Source of the DNA: Psychrobacter cibarius
Lineage (GTDB): Bacteria > Pseudomonadota > Gammaproteobacteria > Pseudomonadales > Moraxellaceae
Assembly: GCA_030686115.1 (NCBI GenBank)
Contig: CP131612.1
Coordinates: 1,488,001-1,552,000 of the forward strand
Direction of reading: 5' to 3'
Length of the DNA: 64,000 bases
The position numbers and the translations under genes were made by a program. Below, in pieces: positions 53,047-61,608 of the stretch (positions are counted from its first letter, which is position 1; each line of letters opens with the position of its first letter). The notes below the pieces were generated by a model. That model was not told where the DNA came from. It did not search any database and worked only from the letters and a program-made list of their open reading frames with translations.

Positions 53047-54525
53047 ATGTCGTTATCTATATCGCAAGCCGCCACTACGGTAGATACTCATACCAACAAT
53101 CACGCCTTAGCATCAGGTCATCAAAAAAACGCTGGCATCGTTATTATCGGGGCGGGCATGGCAGGCAGTCGCTTTGCCATTGAGCTTGCCCGTACGCAAT
53201 CAAATGATGACACCGCCCGTTTGCCAATTACGTTAATCAGTAAAGAGCCGCACGTGGGCTATAACCGAATTATGTTATCACCCGTATTGGCTGGCGACAC
53301 AGCATTTGAAGATACTTATTTATATGACAACTCAGAGTATGAGCAGCTAGGTATCACCGTACTGGCTGGGGTTGCGGTAGAGACAATAGATACCAAGTGC
53401 CAGTGTATTGAGCTAGATGATGGGCAAACATTCAACTATGCCAAGTTAGTAATGGCCACAGGGTCAACTGCCCGAGTCATTCCGTTCCCCAATTACACGG
53501 CTAAGGGCGTGCATGTGTTTCGAGACCTTGCCGATGTGACCGCTCTGATGGACTATGCCCGTCAAGGAAAAACGGGGTTGGTGATTGGTGGTGGCGTACT
53601 GGGATTGGAAGCTGCCTGCGCGTTGGCGGCACAGGGCGCGAGTATGACGGTCATTCATATGGATGGTTATGTACTCAATCGTCAGCTAGACCTGCCAGCC
53701 GCCGAGCTTTTGCAAGCTGAGCTCAGTCGCCGAGGGGTTGGTCTCGCGGTTTCTGCCCATACTGAGGCCATTGAGATGAATGATGCAGGAGAAGTATGCG
53801 GATTGTCTTTAAAGGACGGGCGCATGCTAGCGGCTGATTTTATCGTGATGGCAGTAGGCGTGATACCCAATACAGCGCTTGCTAAGCAAAGCGGGCTTGA
53901 GGTTAATCGCGGTATTGTGGTCGATGGTTTTATGCACACCAGTTGTCCCAATGTTTATGCCATTGGTGAGTGTATAGAGCGAGAGGGCGAGCTATTTGGA
54001 ATGGTGGCTCCGGTCAATCAGCAAGTAGATACGTTGGTCACGGTTTTAAAAGAGGCTTTGATAGAAAACGATACAAATATGGCAGATAGTAAAGCCACCG
54101 TGCCAGACCACTGGGTTCCTTTTGTAAGTAAACCATTGTCATTAAAATTGAAAGTATCTGGTATGTCGGCATTTTCTGCAGGGCAAATCGCTTTTGATGA
54201 CGAAGCCGCTGATACTGTTGAGACCCTGGTATACCGTCAGCCTGCCTTAAACCATTATCATTGTCTGTACCTCAAAGAAAACAAACTCATTGGCGCTGTG
54301 CTTTATGGCGATACAAGCGATGGCAGCTTTTATAGTCAGTTAATTATAGATAACGTTGATATTACGTCCATCAAAGACACACTCATATTTGGCGAAGCAT
54401 ATTGTCATTTGGATGAAATAATGCCAAGCAATTCGCCAACTACGGAAGTAGATATAGAATTTAATGAGACAGACAGGAACGTCGATCATCATAAAGCGGC
54501 TGAACTGTTAGAGGATGCATTATGA
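53047..54525 (+). CDS. FAD/NAD(P)-dependent oxidoreductase of nitrate reductase (NasB/NasC-like)
   Basis: A 492-residue flavoprotein resembling the N-terminal electron-input half of NirB. The first dinucleotide site is VIIGAGMAGSRFAIELAR, the second is GLVIGGGVLGLEAACALAAQG, and PNVYAIGECIEREGELFGMVAP is the FAD-binding C block. No Fe-S cluster segment follows, so it probably passes electrons from NAD(P)H to the nitrate reductase encoded next. The frame opens at 52957 inside the kinase gene, but ATG 53047 behind AAGGGA fits better. Its stop overlaps the nasA ATG by four bases (ATGA). Confidence 0.87.
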   Translation: MSLSISQAATTVDTHTNNHALASGHQKNAGIVIIGAGMAGSRFAIELARTQSNDDTARLPITLISKEPHVGYNRIMLSPVLAGDTAFEDTYLYDNSEYEQLGITVLAGVAVETIDTKCQCIELDDGQTFNYAKLVMATGSTARVIPFPNYTAKGVHVFRDLADVTALMDYARQGKTGLVIGGGVLGLEAACALAAQGASMTVIHMDGYVLNRQLDLPAAELLQAELSRRGVGLAVSAHTEAIEMNDAGEVCGLSLKDGRMLAADFIVMAVGVIPNTALAKQSGLEVNRGIVVDGFMHTSCPNVYAIGECIEREGELFGMVAPVNQQVDTLVTVLKEALIENDTNMADSKATVPDHWVPFVSKPLSLKLKVSGMSAFSAGQIAFDDEAADTVETLVYRQPALNHYHCLYLKENKLIGAVLYGDTSDGSFYSQLIIDNVDITSIKDTLIFGEAYCHLDEIMPSNSPTTEVDIEFNETDRNVDHHKAAELLEDAL

Positions 54526-57500
54526 ATGACGCTATTGCCAATCAATCTGTTGCAAGCAAAGTAGTATCAACTAATAAGTCAAACAATCTACCTAATAGCA
54601 CGCAAAAAACAACAGACCGCGTCATTGAAACACATGATGTAAGTGCTGCCAAAAATATCAAAAAAGCACCGTTGTTATCTAATTGTGATTTGATTGATAG
54701 CTCTATCACTACTATCCGCACGACGTGCCCTTATTGCGGCGTGGGGTGTGGTGTTTTAGCGAGCGTGAATGCAACAGAGGTGCTGAGCGTCAAAGGAGAT
54801 CCTGAGCATCCGGCTAACTTTGGTAAATTGTGCTCCAAAGGGAGTGCATTGGCGCAAACACTGGGCACTGCGCGCCGCTTGACCGAGCCATATTATCAAA
54901 ATAAGCACGCAGTCATGCAACAGCATCAGCCTATGCAATTGGGTAATGATTTCAATGCCAAACGTAAATCTGACAAGCCACTTATAGAGCAGACAGACTG
55001 GGACACCGTTTTAGATGACGTGGCCAGTCGTTTAAATGACACTATCGCCAAACACGGGCGAGACAGTATTATGTTTTATGTCTCAGGCCAGTTACTGACT
55101 GAAGACTATTACGTCGCTAACAAATTTATAAAAGGGTTTATCGGTAATAACAACATCGATTCGAACTCTCGGCTGTGTATGTCATCTGCAGTAGCCGGGC
55201 ACAAACGCGCGTTTGGCGCAGATCTTGTGCCGGGTAATTACGAGGATTTAGAGGTTTGTGATTTATTGGTACTGGTAGGCTCCAATATGGCGTGGTGCCA
55301 TCCTATTTTGTTTGGTCGATTTTTAGCAGCCAAAAAATCCAATCCCAATAAAAAACTTATTGTGATAGACCCGCGCCGTACCGACTCTTGTGAGTTTGCT
55401 GACCTACATTTACCGATTGCTGCAGGCACGGATACACATTTATATAATGGGTTGCTGCACTACCTAGATCAGCAAGGTTGCCAAAATGATGAATATATTA
55501 GCCAAAGCTTGGGCGTTGATGATGCGGTGAATGCGGCTAAAGCTTGGAGTGTTGATAAAGTCGCCAGTGCTTGTCAAGTGTCTGCGTATAGTATCCGCCA
55601 GTTCTATAAATGCGTTGCCGCCACTGATAAAACAGTCACTGCCTTTAGTATGGGGGTCAATCAGTCAAAAAGTGGGACTGATAAGGTCAATGCCATTATT
55701 AATACCCATCTGTTCACAGGGCGTGTAGGCAAAGTAGGGGCCAGTCCGTTTTCACTCACTGGACAGCCTAATGCGATGGGCGGACGAGAAGTAGGCGCTC
55801 TTGCTAATCTGTTGGCGGCTCATTTAGAATTAGAAAATGCCGATCATCGTCAGCTTGTGGCAGACTTTTGGCAGTCGCCTCAACCTATCTCCCCAAACGT
55901 GGGTGTCAAAGCCTGCGATGCTGCCGCTGCCATATTAGATGGTCGTATCAAGGCCATTTGGATTATGGCCACCAACCCTGTGGTCAGTTTGCCAGATGCG
56001 GATAATTTTCGCCAAGCGCTTGCTGAATGTGATTTAGTGATTGTCTCTGATTGCTCGGTAGATAGTGACACGGTGAAGTGTGCCGATATTGTACTGCCTG
56101 CCCAGGGGTGGGGTGAAAAATCTGGAACGGTTACCAATTCTGAACGGCGTATCTCTCGGCAGCGGACATTAACACCTGCAGCAGGGATTGCCAAACCAGA
56201 TTGGTGGATACTGTCTCAAGTTGCCACACGCATGGGATTAACAGGGTTTGATTACCAACATCCAAGCGAGATATTCAATGAGCATGTGGCATTGACCGCT
56301 TATGGTAATACGCATAACCAAAGCCCATCTCACTCTAATAAAAATTACCCTCGCTACCTGAATCTTAGCGAATACTTGTCTGCTTTAATGACAGATGAGG
56401 TACCAGCCGATAAACCTGCTCAACAACTTCAACAACATATTAGCCAGCATATTAATCAGAACGGCAATCCAATACATACCCCAATCGCACTCAGTCAACA
56501 AGCATACGAAGAGCTGTTGCCATTTCAATGGGGTGGTACGCGTATCTCCATGATTAATAATATAAAATATTTAGAAAATGAGGTCAATAATCCCGCTGCT
56601 ACTGTTACTAAGTCACAGTTAATCGCTATTACGCCCTCTAGTGAAGCGAGCATAGCCAATGTGCATCGACGTCAAAGAAGGCAAAAAAGGCAAAAACCTC
56701 AACTGATTGGTGAGAATCGAGCATCCTTTGAACATAAATCTGATCATCATACTCAACTTGAGAGCCAAGCGATCCATTTACGCCTGATTACGGGCAGGCT
56801 TCGCGATCAGTGGCATACCATGACTCGTACTGGCCTTGCACCGCAATTAAATCAACATCAGCCACTACCCACACTGACCATACACGCTAATGATGCACGG
56901 CAGCTTGGCGTTCAAGATAATGATTTTGTGCAACTGCATCGCAGGTATGAAAACCATGGAAAGCATGAAAGTTATGAGAACGGCGTGACCAGTGATGGCA
57001 TAGTCAGTGATACCGCGATGAGTACGGCTAAGGATAATAACAAGCCAGCGAGTACCGTAATGGCGCAAGTTGTCATTAGCGATACGTTGCGCGTTGGTGA
57101 TGCATTTATGCCCATGCATTGGAGCAATGCTTTTGCTAGCTTTGCCCGAGTTGGCCCACTTATTCCAACAGTGGTCGATCCATATTCAGGGCAGCCAGAG
57201 CTCAAAAATTCAGCCATTAGCGTCACGCCTGTTCCTATGCAATCATTTGGCAAGATTTTGGTGCATCCTGAGTGGCAAGACGCTGTTATAGTGCAATTAC
57301 GTACTATTTTGGCCAATTTTTCTGCCAAAGTATCAGAGAAAGAATTATCTGAAACAAAATGCGAAGCACGTTCAAATAATATTGTGCCAGAGGCATTACC
57401 TGCACTTACTTGGAGCTTGAGTCATCAAAGTAACAGCGTCTTGATTACTCTCGCTAGCCCGATGATGGAGTCTAGCAGTACCTTAGCGTGCCCCGAGTTT

Positions 57501-58031
57501 TGGCAGCAGTTTATGACCTCTATGCAATCATTATCACCGCCCAGCTCTCAAGAGGGTGTCATGCATACGGCGTTTACTGTCGATAATGTGCAGAATCAAT
57601 TGCGTTTTATTGTGACCCAAACTGAGTCTAAGGTAGGAGCAGATAGCCCTGTTATCAACCGTCAAGTGTCCGATGGTAAAAGCTCTAGCGCACAACTGAT
57701 AATGGCAGTCTATATTGCCCCAATGCAAAACCAATTACCGAGTGTACGCTGGCTCGATAGCTGCTTTACGGATACTAGCCAGATACCTGCCAAGCAACGA
57801 TACAAATGGTTGTTAGCGGGGCGACCTGCCAGTGGTTATGTTGATCCAGGAGCATTGGTGTGCTCTTGCATGTCGGTTGGAAAAAATGCCATTCTTAACG
57901 CTATCACGGAGCATGGTTGTACTAGTGCAACGGCAGTGGGTAAGCAGTGCCGCGCAGGTACTAATTGTGGGTCTTGCGTGGGGCAAATCAACGCATTAAT
58001 CGCAGAATACGCCTCATTGGCGCAAGCTTAA
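54522..58031 (+). CDS. nasA: Assimilatory nitrate reductase catalytic subunit with C-terminal BFD domain
   Basis: A 1,169-residue molybdopterin enzyme reducing nitrate to nitrite in the cytoplasm. After a polar 50-residue leader, TTCPYCGVGCGVLASVN and KLCSKGSAL supply the [4Fe-4S] cysteines; the Mo-bis-MGD domain includes GSNMAWCHPILFGRFL and GQPNAMGGREVG. The C-terminal about 60 residues form a BFD-like [2Fe-2S] domain (LVCSCMSVGKNAIL, CRAGTNCGSCVGQI). About 250 residues more than usual are present, mainly low-conservation insertions near residues 595-760 and 800-870 and in the 940-1080 part. The oxidoreductase gene is four-base coupled upstream; cobA follows. Confidence 0.94.
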   Translation: MNDAIANQSVASKVVSTNKSNNLPNSTQKTTDRVIETHDVSAAKNIKKAPLLSNCDLIDSSITTIRTTCPYCGVGCGVLASVNATEVLSVKGDPEHPANFGKLCSKGSALAQTLGTARRLTEPYYQNKHAVMQQHQPMQLGNDFNAKRKSDKPLIEQTDWDTVLDDVASRLNDTIAKHGRDSIMFYVSGQLLTEDYYVANKFIKGFIGNNNIDSNSRLCMSSAVAGHKRAFGADLVPGNYEDLEVCDLLVLVGSNMAWCHPILFGRFLAAKKSNPNKKLIVIDPRRTDSCEFADLHLPIAAGTDTHLYNGLLHYLDQQGCQNDEYISQSLGVDDAVNAAKAWSVDKVASACQVSAYSIRQFYKCVAATDKTVTAFSMGVNQSKSGTDKVNAIINTHLFTGRVGKVGASPFSLTGQPNAMGGREVGALANLLAAHLELENADHRQLVADFWQSPQPISPNVGVKACDAAAAILDGRIKAIWIMATNPVVSLPDADNFRQALAECDLVIVSDCSVDSDTVKCADIVLPAQGWGEKSGTVTNSERRISRQRTLTPAAGIAKPDWWILSQVATRMGLTGFDYQHPSEIFNEHVALTAYGNTHNQSPSHSNKNYPRYLNLSEYLSALMTDEVPADKPAQQLQQHISQHINQNGNPIHTPIALSQQAYEELLPFQWGGTRISMINNIKYLENEVNNPAATVTKSQLIAITPSSEASIANVHRRQRRQKRQKPQLIGENRASFEHKSDHHTQLESQAIHLRLITGRLRDQWHTMTRTGLAPQLNQHQPLPTLTIHANDARQLGVQDNDFVQLHRRYENHGKHESYENGVTSDGIVSDTAMSTAKDNNKPASTVMAQVVISDTLRVGDAFMPMHWSNAFASFARVGPLIPTVVDPYSGQPELKNSAISVTPVPMQSFGKILVHPEWQDAVIVQLRTILANFSAKVSEKELSETKCEARSNNIVPEALPALTWSLSHQSNSVLITLASPMMESSSTLACPEFWQQFMTSMQSLSPPSSQEGVMHTAFTVDNVQNQLRFIVTQTESKVGADSPVINRQVSDGKSSSAQLIMAVYIAPMQNQLPSVRWLDSCFTDTSQIPAKQRYKWLLAGRPASGYVDPGALVCSCMSVGKNAILNAITEHGCTSATAVGKQCRAGTNCGSCVGQINALIAEYASLAQA

Positions 58032-58040
58032 ATGATGGGA

Positions 58041-58056
58041 TGGCACGTCGCTTGCA
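58041..58056 (+). promoter_or_regulatory. Sigma-54 promoter of cobA
   Basis: TGGCACGTCGCTTGCA is a full match to the sigma-54 consensus TGGCACG-N4-TTGCA, with GG and GC 10 bases apart. It lies just past the nasA stop codon and about 140 bp before cobA, so siroheme synthesis can be switched on under nitrogen limitation apart from the main operon. Confidence 0.8.
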
Positions 58057-58198
58057 ACTTGTTATGTAGAATTAGTTGCACTGTGTTAACACAGGTTAGC
58101 CGAGCCTGAGCGCTTATCTGGTCGGTCGATTTCTATCGAATAACCTTATTTTTATTACATGGTTTTCTGTATTTATACTGTCATTAGGAACTATCGTC

Positions 58199-59122
58199 AT
58201 GATTGATTTATCTGTCCTTATTGCAAACAGCCCAACATCTGACTTGGCAGGGCAAAACTGTATAGAAAATGCTAAAAATTCTCATAAAAAAGGCATGGTA
58301 TATTTGGTCGGCGCAGGCTCTGGTGATCCTGAGTTATTAACCTTAAAAGCATGGCGAGTGATGCAGCGCGCAGAAGTAGTGTTATATGACAGTTTAGTAT
58401 CCGAAGATGTTTTGGATATGTGCGCGAGCACGGCCGAAAAAATATTCGTCGGTAAGCGCCGCGCCAATCATGCCTTATCACAACAGAGCATTAACGAGCT
58501 ATTGGTCAAACACGCGCTGGCAGGTAAAACGGTGGTGAGGCTAAAAGGTGGTGACCCTTTTATTTTTGGACGCGGTGGTGAAGAGCTGCAAGAGGTGGTA
58601 CGTCATGGTATTTATTTTGAATCTATTCCGGGTATTACGGCTGCCAGCGCTGCTGCAAGCCGCGCAGCGATTCCACTAACGCACCGTGATCATGCGCAAT
58701 CGGTTAAGTTCATCACTGCTTGCAAAAAATCTGGCGCGCCGAATAACGATTATAAAGAATTGCTTGATACTACCCAAACGGTTGTTTTTTATATGGGCTT
58801 ACACCGTCTACATGAGATGACGAAAGGCTTGATAGAGGCTGGTCGAGACAGTGAAACTCCTTTTGCTATTATCAGTCATACCAGTCTACCTACGCAGCAA
58901 TTGCTTATCGGTACGCTTGCCAGCATCGCTGAATTGCAAGCCACCGCCAAGCTACCGACACCTGCTTTACTTATCATGGGTGATGTGGTCACTCTGCATG
59001 CCGAGCTTGCCGATTACAATATAAATGCTATCAAACAAAAGGCGCTTCACTTCATCAATCATCGCAATATCACGCCCAGTGACGAGCCAGACAGTGCTTT
59101 GCCCGCTGTGAGTGTTGCTTAA
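58199..59122 (+). CDS. cobA: Uroporphyrinogen-III C-methyltransferase (SUMT)
   Basis: A 307-residue SAM-dependent methyltransferase making precorrin-2 for siroheme (nitrite reductase cofactor). It shows VYLVGAGSGDPELLTLKAW, LYDSLVSEDVL, VRLKGGDPFIFGRGGEE and GITAASAAASRAAIPLTHR, all SUMT blocks. There is a 30-residue N-terminal extension before the core and no fused CysG dehydrogenase/chelatase, so those steps must be encoded elsewhere. Its own sigma-54 promoter and position behind nasA tie it to nitrite reduction. ATG 58199; the ribosome binding site TAGGAAC is moderate. Confidence 0.93.
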   Translation: MIDLSVLIANSPTSDLAGQNCIENAKNSHKKGMVYLVGAGSGDPELLTLKAWRVMQRAEVVLYDSLVSEDVLDMCASTAEKIFVGKRRANHALSQQSINELLVKHALAGKTVVRLKGGDPFIFGRGGEELQEVVRHGIYFESIPGITAASAAASRAAIPLTHRDHAQSVKFITACKKSGAPNNDYKELLDTTQTVVFYMGLHRLHEMTKGLIEAGRDSETPFAIISHTSLPTQQLLIGTLASIAELQATAKLPTPALLIMGDVVTLHAELADYNINAIKQKALHFINHRNITPSDEPDSALPAVSVA

Positions 59123-59243
59123 AGACTGGATTTGTCTCTCAGCTTGCGCTTTCAACGCAAACTTTTTATATGCTTGCTGTTTGAGAAAAACTTATCGGGT
59201 TTGCAGCTCGCTAAGTTGTGTAGTAGGCGCTGTACATGAGATT

Positions 59244-59283
59244 AAAAACGTTTGTTCAAGAGATTGAGCAGACGTTTTTTTGT
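59244..59283 (+). terminator. Terminator behind cobA
   Basis: AAAAACGTTTGTTCAA (59244-59259) pairs with TTGAGCAGACGTTTTT (59264-59279) around the loop GAGA. Two positions pair as G-U. A T-run follows. Confidence 0.85.
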
Positions 59284-59573
59284 GTCTTTCAATAATACTT
59301 GTACAGCCATTGCTTCGACATAGATAGTCGTTACTGACGTCGGTATTCGACAGCTCTTCGGTGGTTAAAGAAATAAAAGCGACTAAAAACCCAATCAGCT
59401 TATCTCAACTCATTAATATGAGTAATGGTTTGTGCGAGTTCAAAAATGATTAAGGTGATAAAGAATTAGGCTTGTATTTAAGGGTTACTTGTCACAGATA
59501 AAAGAAAATCGGTCGTATATATACTTACAAGCAACAGCGAACGGGAATGAAAAGAATGGTATTTTAAGTTAAT

Positions 59574-59592
59574 GATAATTGTTTTTATTATC
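59574..59592. promoter_or_regulatory. Fur-box-like site before the iron ABC transporter
   Basis: GATAATTGTTTTTATTATC matches the 19-bp Fur consensus at 14 positions, with both outer hexamers (GATAAT and ATTATC) exact. It lies about 60 bp upstream of the ABC ATPase gene, a position suited to repression by iron-loaded Fur. Confidence 0.65.
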
Positions 59593-59651
59593 GTTTACGA
59601 GTAAAATCGGTTTTTATTGGCTGTCCAATATATACACAACGATTTAAATTA

Positions 59652-60431
59652 ATGATGAGTACCGATATGTTACGTGCAAACCAATTGACCATCAGTCGCC
59701 AAGGAAATACCTTACTAGACAATGTAAGCTGTGAGATTGATAGCAACCAATTAGTCGCTTTGGTTGGACATAATGGTTCAGGAAAATCGACTTTAATCAA
59801 AGCGTTGGCAGGCGAGATGATGAGTAGTGGCGGTAGCATCAGCTTGGATGAGCGCCGTATCAGTGATTACAGTAGCAAAGCGCTGGCGCGACAAATGGCA
59901 TATTTGCCACAGCAACTACCAGAAGCCGCTGGGTTTTCAGTACGTGAGCTGGTCATGCTAGGACGTTATCCACATCAAAAATGGCTGCAAAAGCCCAACC
60001 AAATGGACAAAGATAAAGTAATAGAAGCCATGCGCATCACCCAAACAGAGGCGTTCGCTGACCGCATTACGGCCACGCTTTCAGGTGGTGAGCGTGCTCG
60101 CGTTTGGCTTGCTATGTGTCTGGCACAAGACACCAGATATTTATTACTTGATGAGCCATTAGCTGCGCTTGATATGCACTATCAGCTTGAAGTTATCCAG
60201 CTTATCCGTCGTTTGGTGGATGAGCAGGGCTTGAGTGTGGTGATTATTTTGCATGATATTAATTTGGCCGCGCAGTATGCGGATCGAGTTATCGCCTTAA
60301 AAAACGGTCGTATTTGCCATAATGGTGATATCGGCAGCACCATGCAACCGACAGTATTGCACAAGATTTTTAACGTCGATATGCAGCTGCTTAGTCATCC
60401 TATAACGGGGCAGCCAGTCGCCGTTGCCTAG
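59652..60431 (+). CDS. Iron-siderophore ABC transporter ATP-binding protein (FhuC-like)
   Basis: A 259-residue ATPase of the iron/B12 importer class. Walker A is GHNGSGKST, the Q loop is around YLPQQLPEAAGFSVRELV, the signature is LSGGERARVWLAM and Walker B is YLLLDEPLAALD; the switch His is in VIILHDINLAAQYADR. VRELVMLGRYPHQ is typical of FhuC/FepC. It would power uptake of a ferric siderophore. ATGs at 59652, 59655 and 59667 are all possible starts. Repeat copy C begins directly after its stop codon, separating it by 151 bp from the binding-protein gene. Confidence 0.9.
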   Translation: MMSTDMLRANQLTISRQGNTLLDNVSCEIDSNQLVALVGHNGSGKSTLIKALAGEMMSSGGSISLDERRISDYSSKALARQMAYLPQQLPEAAGFSVRELVMLGRYPHQKWLQKPNQMDKDKVIEAMRITQTEAFADRITATLSGGERARVWLAMCLAQDTRYLLLDEPLAALDMHYQLEVIQLIRRLVDEQGLSVVIILHDINLAAQYADRVIALKNGRICHNGDIGSTMQPTVLHKIFNVDMQLLSHPITGQPVAVA

Positions 60432-60522
60432 TAGGGCATATCATCAATCTGAACGAAAATGAATAAGTAGGCTAAAAAGGGTTAAATTTTTATGACCGTT
60501 TTTAAAATGAGGGCATGCCCTA
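60432..60522. repeat. MITE-like repeat, copy C (91 bp)
   Basis: Begins TAGGGCATATCATCAAT immediately after the TAG stop of the ATPase gene and ends TTTTAAAATGAGGGCATGCCCTA. The last 37 bases closely match the right end of copy A, and internal GGCTAAA and TAAATTTT blocks are shared, so it looks like a deletion derivative of an A-like element. It lies within the iron-uptake operon. Confidence 0.8.
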
Positions 60523-60582
60523 GTATTTGCCTCATCTTTTTCATTTCTTATTTTCTCTTATTCGCGCAAAAGATAGGCCGCT

Positions 60583-61608
60583 ATGTTTCCTGTTCTTTAT
60601 AAATCTCTGTTCTCTTTAATAGCCATAAAACCTTTCATAAAACCTTGTATAAAAGCTGGCTCAAATATCACTATCACTATCAGTAAATATAAGTGGTTGG
60701 CGCTTATAGCAAGCTTAACACTGACCACCGTGCTGACGGCCTGTCACCAACCAATAACGTCACAAAAAGACGCTCAAGTGGGCAATGCAGATAACGCTAA
60801 CATCAATATAGTCTCACCTGATTGGGGCAATGCGGCAACCTTGACCGCCATGGGTTACCCCCCGATAGCGACGGGTGATGTGAGGGTGTGGGACAGATGG
60901 GTAGGTACGCCTGAATTACCAACCTCAATCATTGATTTGGGCATTCGCTATCAGCCTAATGCGGAATTGGTTGCCCAATTGCCTGTCGATTTGGTCGTCG
61001 ATAACTTCTTTTATGAGCATGCCCGCAATCTCTATGGAGATGTGCCTTCTGAGTCGGTCATGTTCGCCGCTAAAGGTGATACTGCAACTTGGGCAGATTA
61101 TACTGAGCCGACTCGTCAGTTGGGACAGCTAATTGATGAACCAGCTTTGGCTGAAAGCTATATTAAAAAAAGTCAGACAGATATCAAACTGGCAAGTGAG
61201 CGTCTGCAGCAGCGCTATCCAAAAGTAAAGAGATTTGCCATTGTGCAGTTTGCTGATGCTAATAACATGCGTATGTATGTTGAAAATAGTTTGTTTCAGC
61301 CCGTGCTAAAAGAGATGGGCAGAGAGCTGGATGTATTAGGCAAAGGCAATCAATGGGGGTTTGTCCCTATTCGAATGGGCGACTTGGCTCAATTGGATAA
61401 TGAGACCTGCCTATTAATCATCGATCCTTTAAGCCCGATAACCCGAGCTGAGATTAAAGACAGTTTGGTTTGGCAGCGTCTAGGCTATGGCGACGAGCGC
61501 TGCGTGGGTGAGCTGCCAACCATATGGATTTATGGTGGCATGTCGTCACTGGTCGGCTTGGCAAATAATTTATCAACAGTGACATTAAAAGGTGGGGCAG
61601 CATCATGA
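60583..61608 (+). CDS. Iron-siderophore ABC transporter substrate-binding protein (FhuD-like)
   Basis: A 341-residue periplasmic receptor. A hydrophobic signal (about residues 33-52) ends in VLTAC, a lipobox, after a polar and partly hydrophobic leader, so it is probably a lipoprotein. The mature part matches the PF01497 iron-siderophore binding fold: DWGNAATLTAMGYPPIATGD, DLGIRYQPNAELVAQLPVDLVVD and the long inter-domain helix SYIKKSQTDIKLASERL. It is likely a hydroxamate or catecholate receptor. Its stop overlaps the permease ATG by four bases (ATGA). Confidence 0.88.
   Translation: MFPVLYKSLFSLIAIKPFIKPCIKAGSNITITISKYKWLALIASLTLTTVLTACHQPITSQKDAQVGNADNANINIVSPDWGNAATLTAMGYPPIATGDVRVWDRWVGTPELPTSIIDLGIRYQPNAELVAQLPVDLVVDNFFYEHARNLYGDVPSESVMFAAKGDTATWADYTEPTRQLGQLIDEPALAESYIKKSQTDIKLASERLQQRYPKVKRFAIVQFADANNMRMYVENSLFQPVLKEMGRELDVLGKGNQWGFVPIRMGDLAQLDNETCLLIIDPLSPITRAEIKDSLVWQRLGYGDERCVGELPTIWIYGGMSSLVGLANNLSTVTLKGGAAS

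Larger units (their letters stand above)
59123..59651. other. Intergenic region, cobA to iron ABC operon
   Basis: 529 bp without a gene. It contains the cobA terminator (59244-59283) and a Fur-box-like sequence (59574-59592). The sequence between them shows no gene or other strong motif. Confidence 0.6.
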
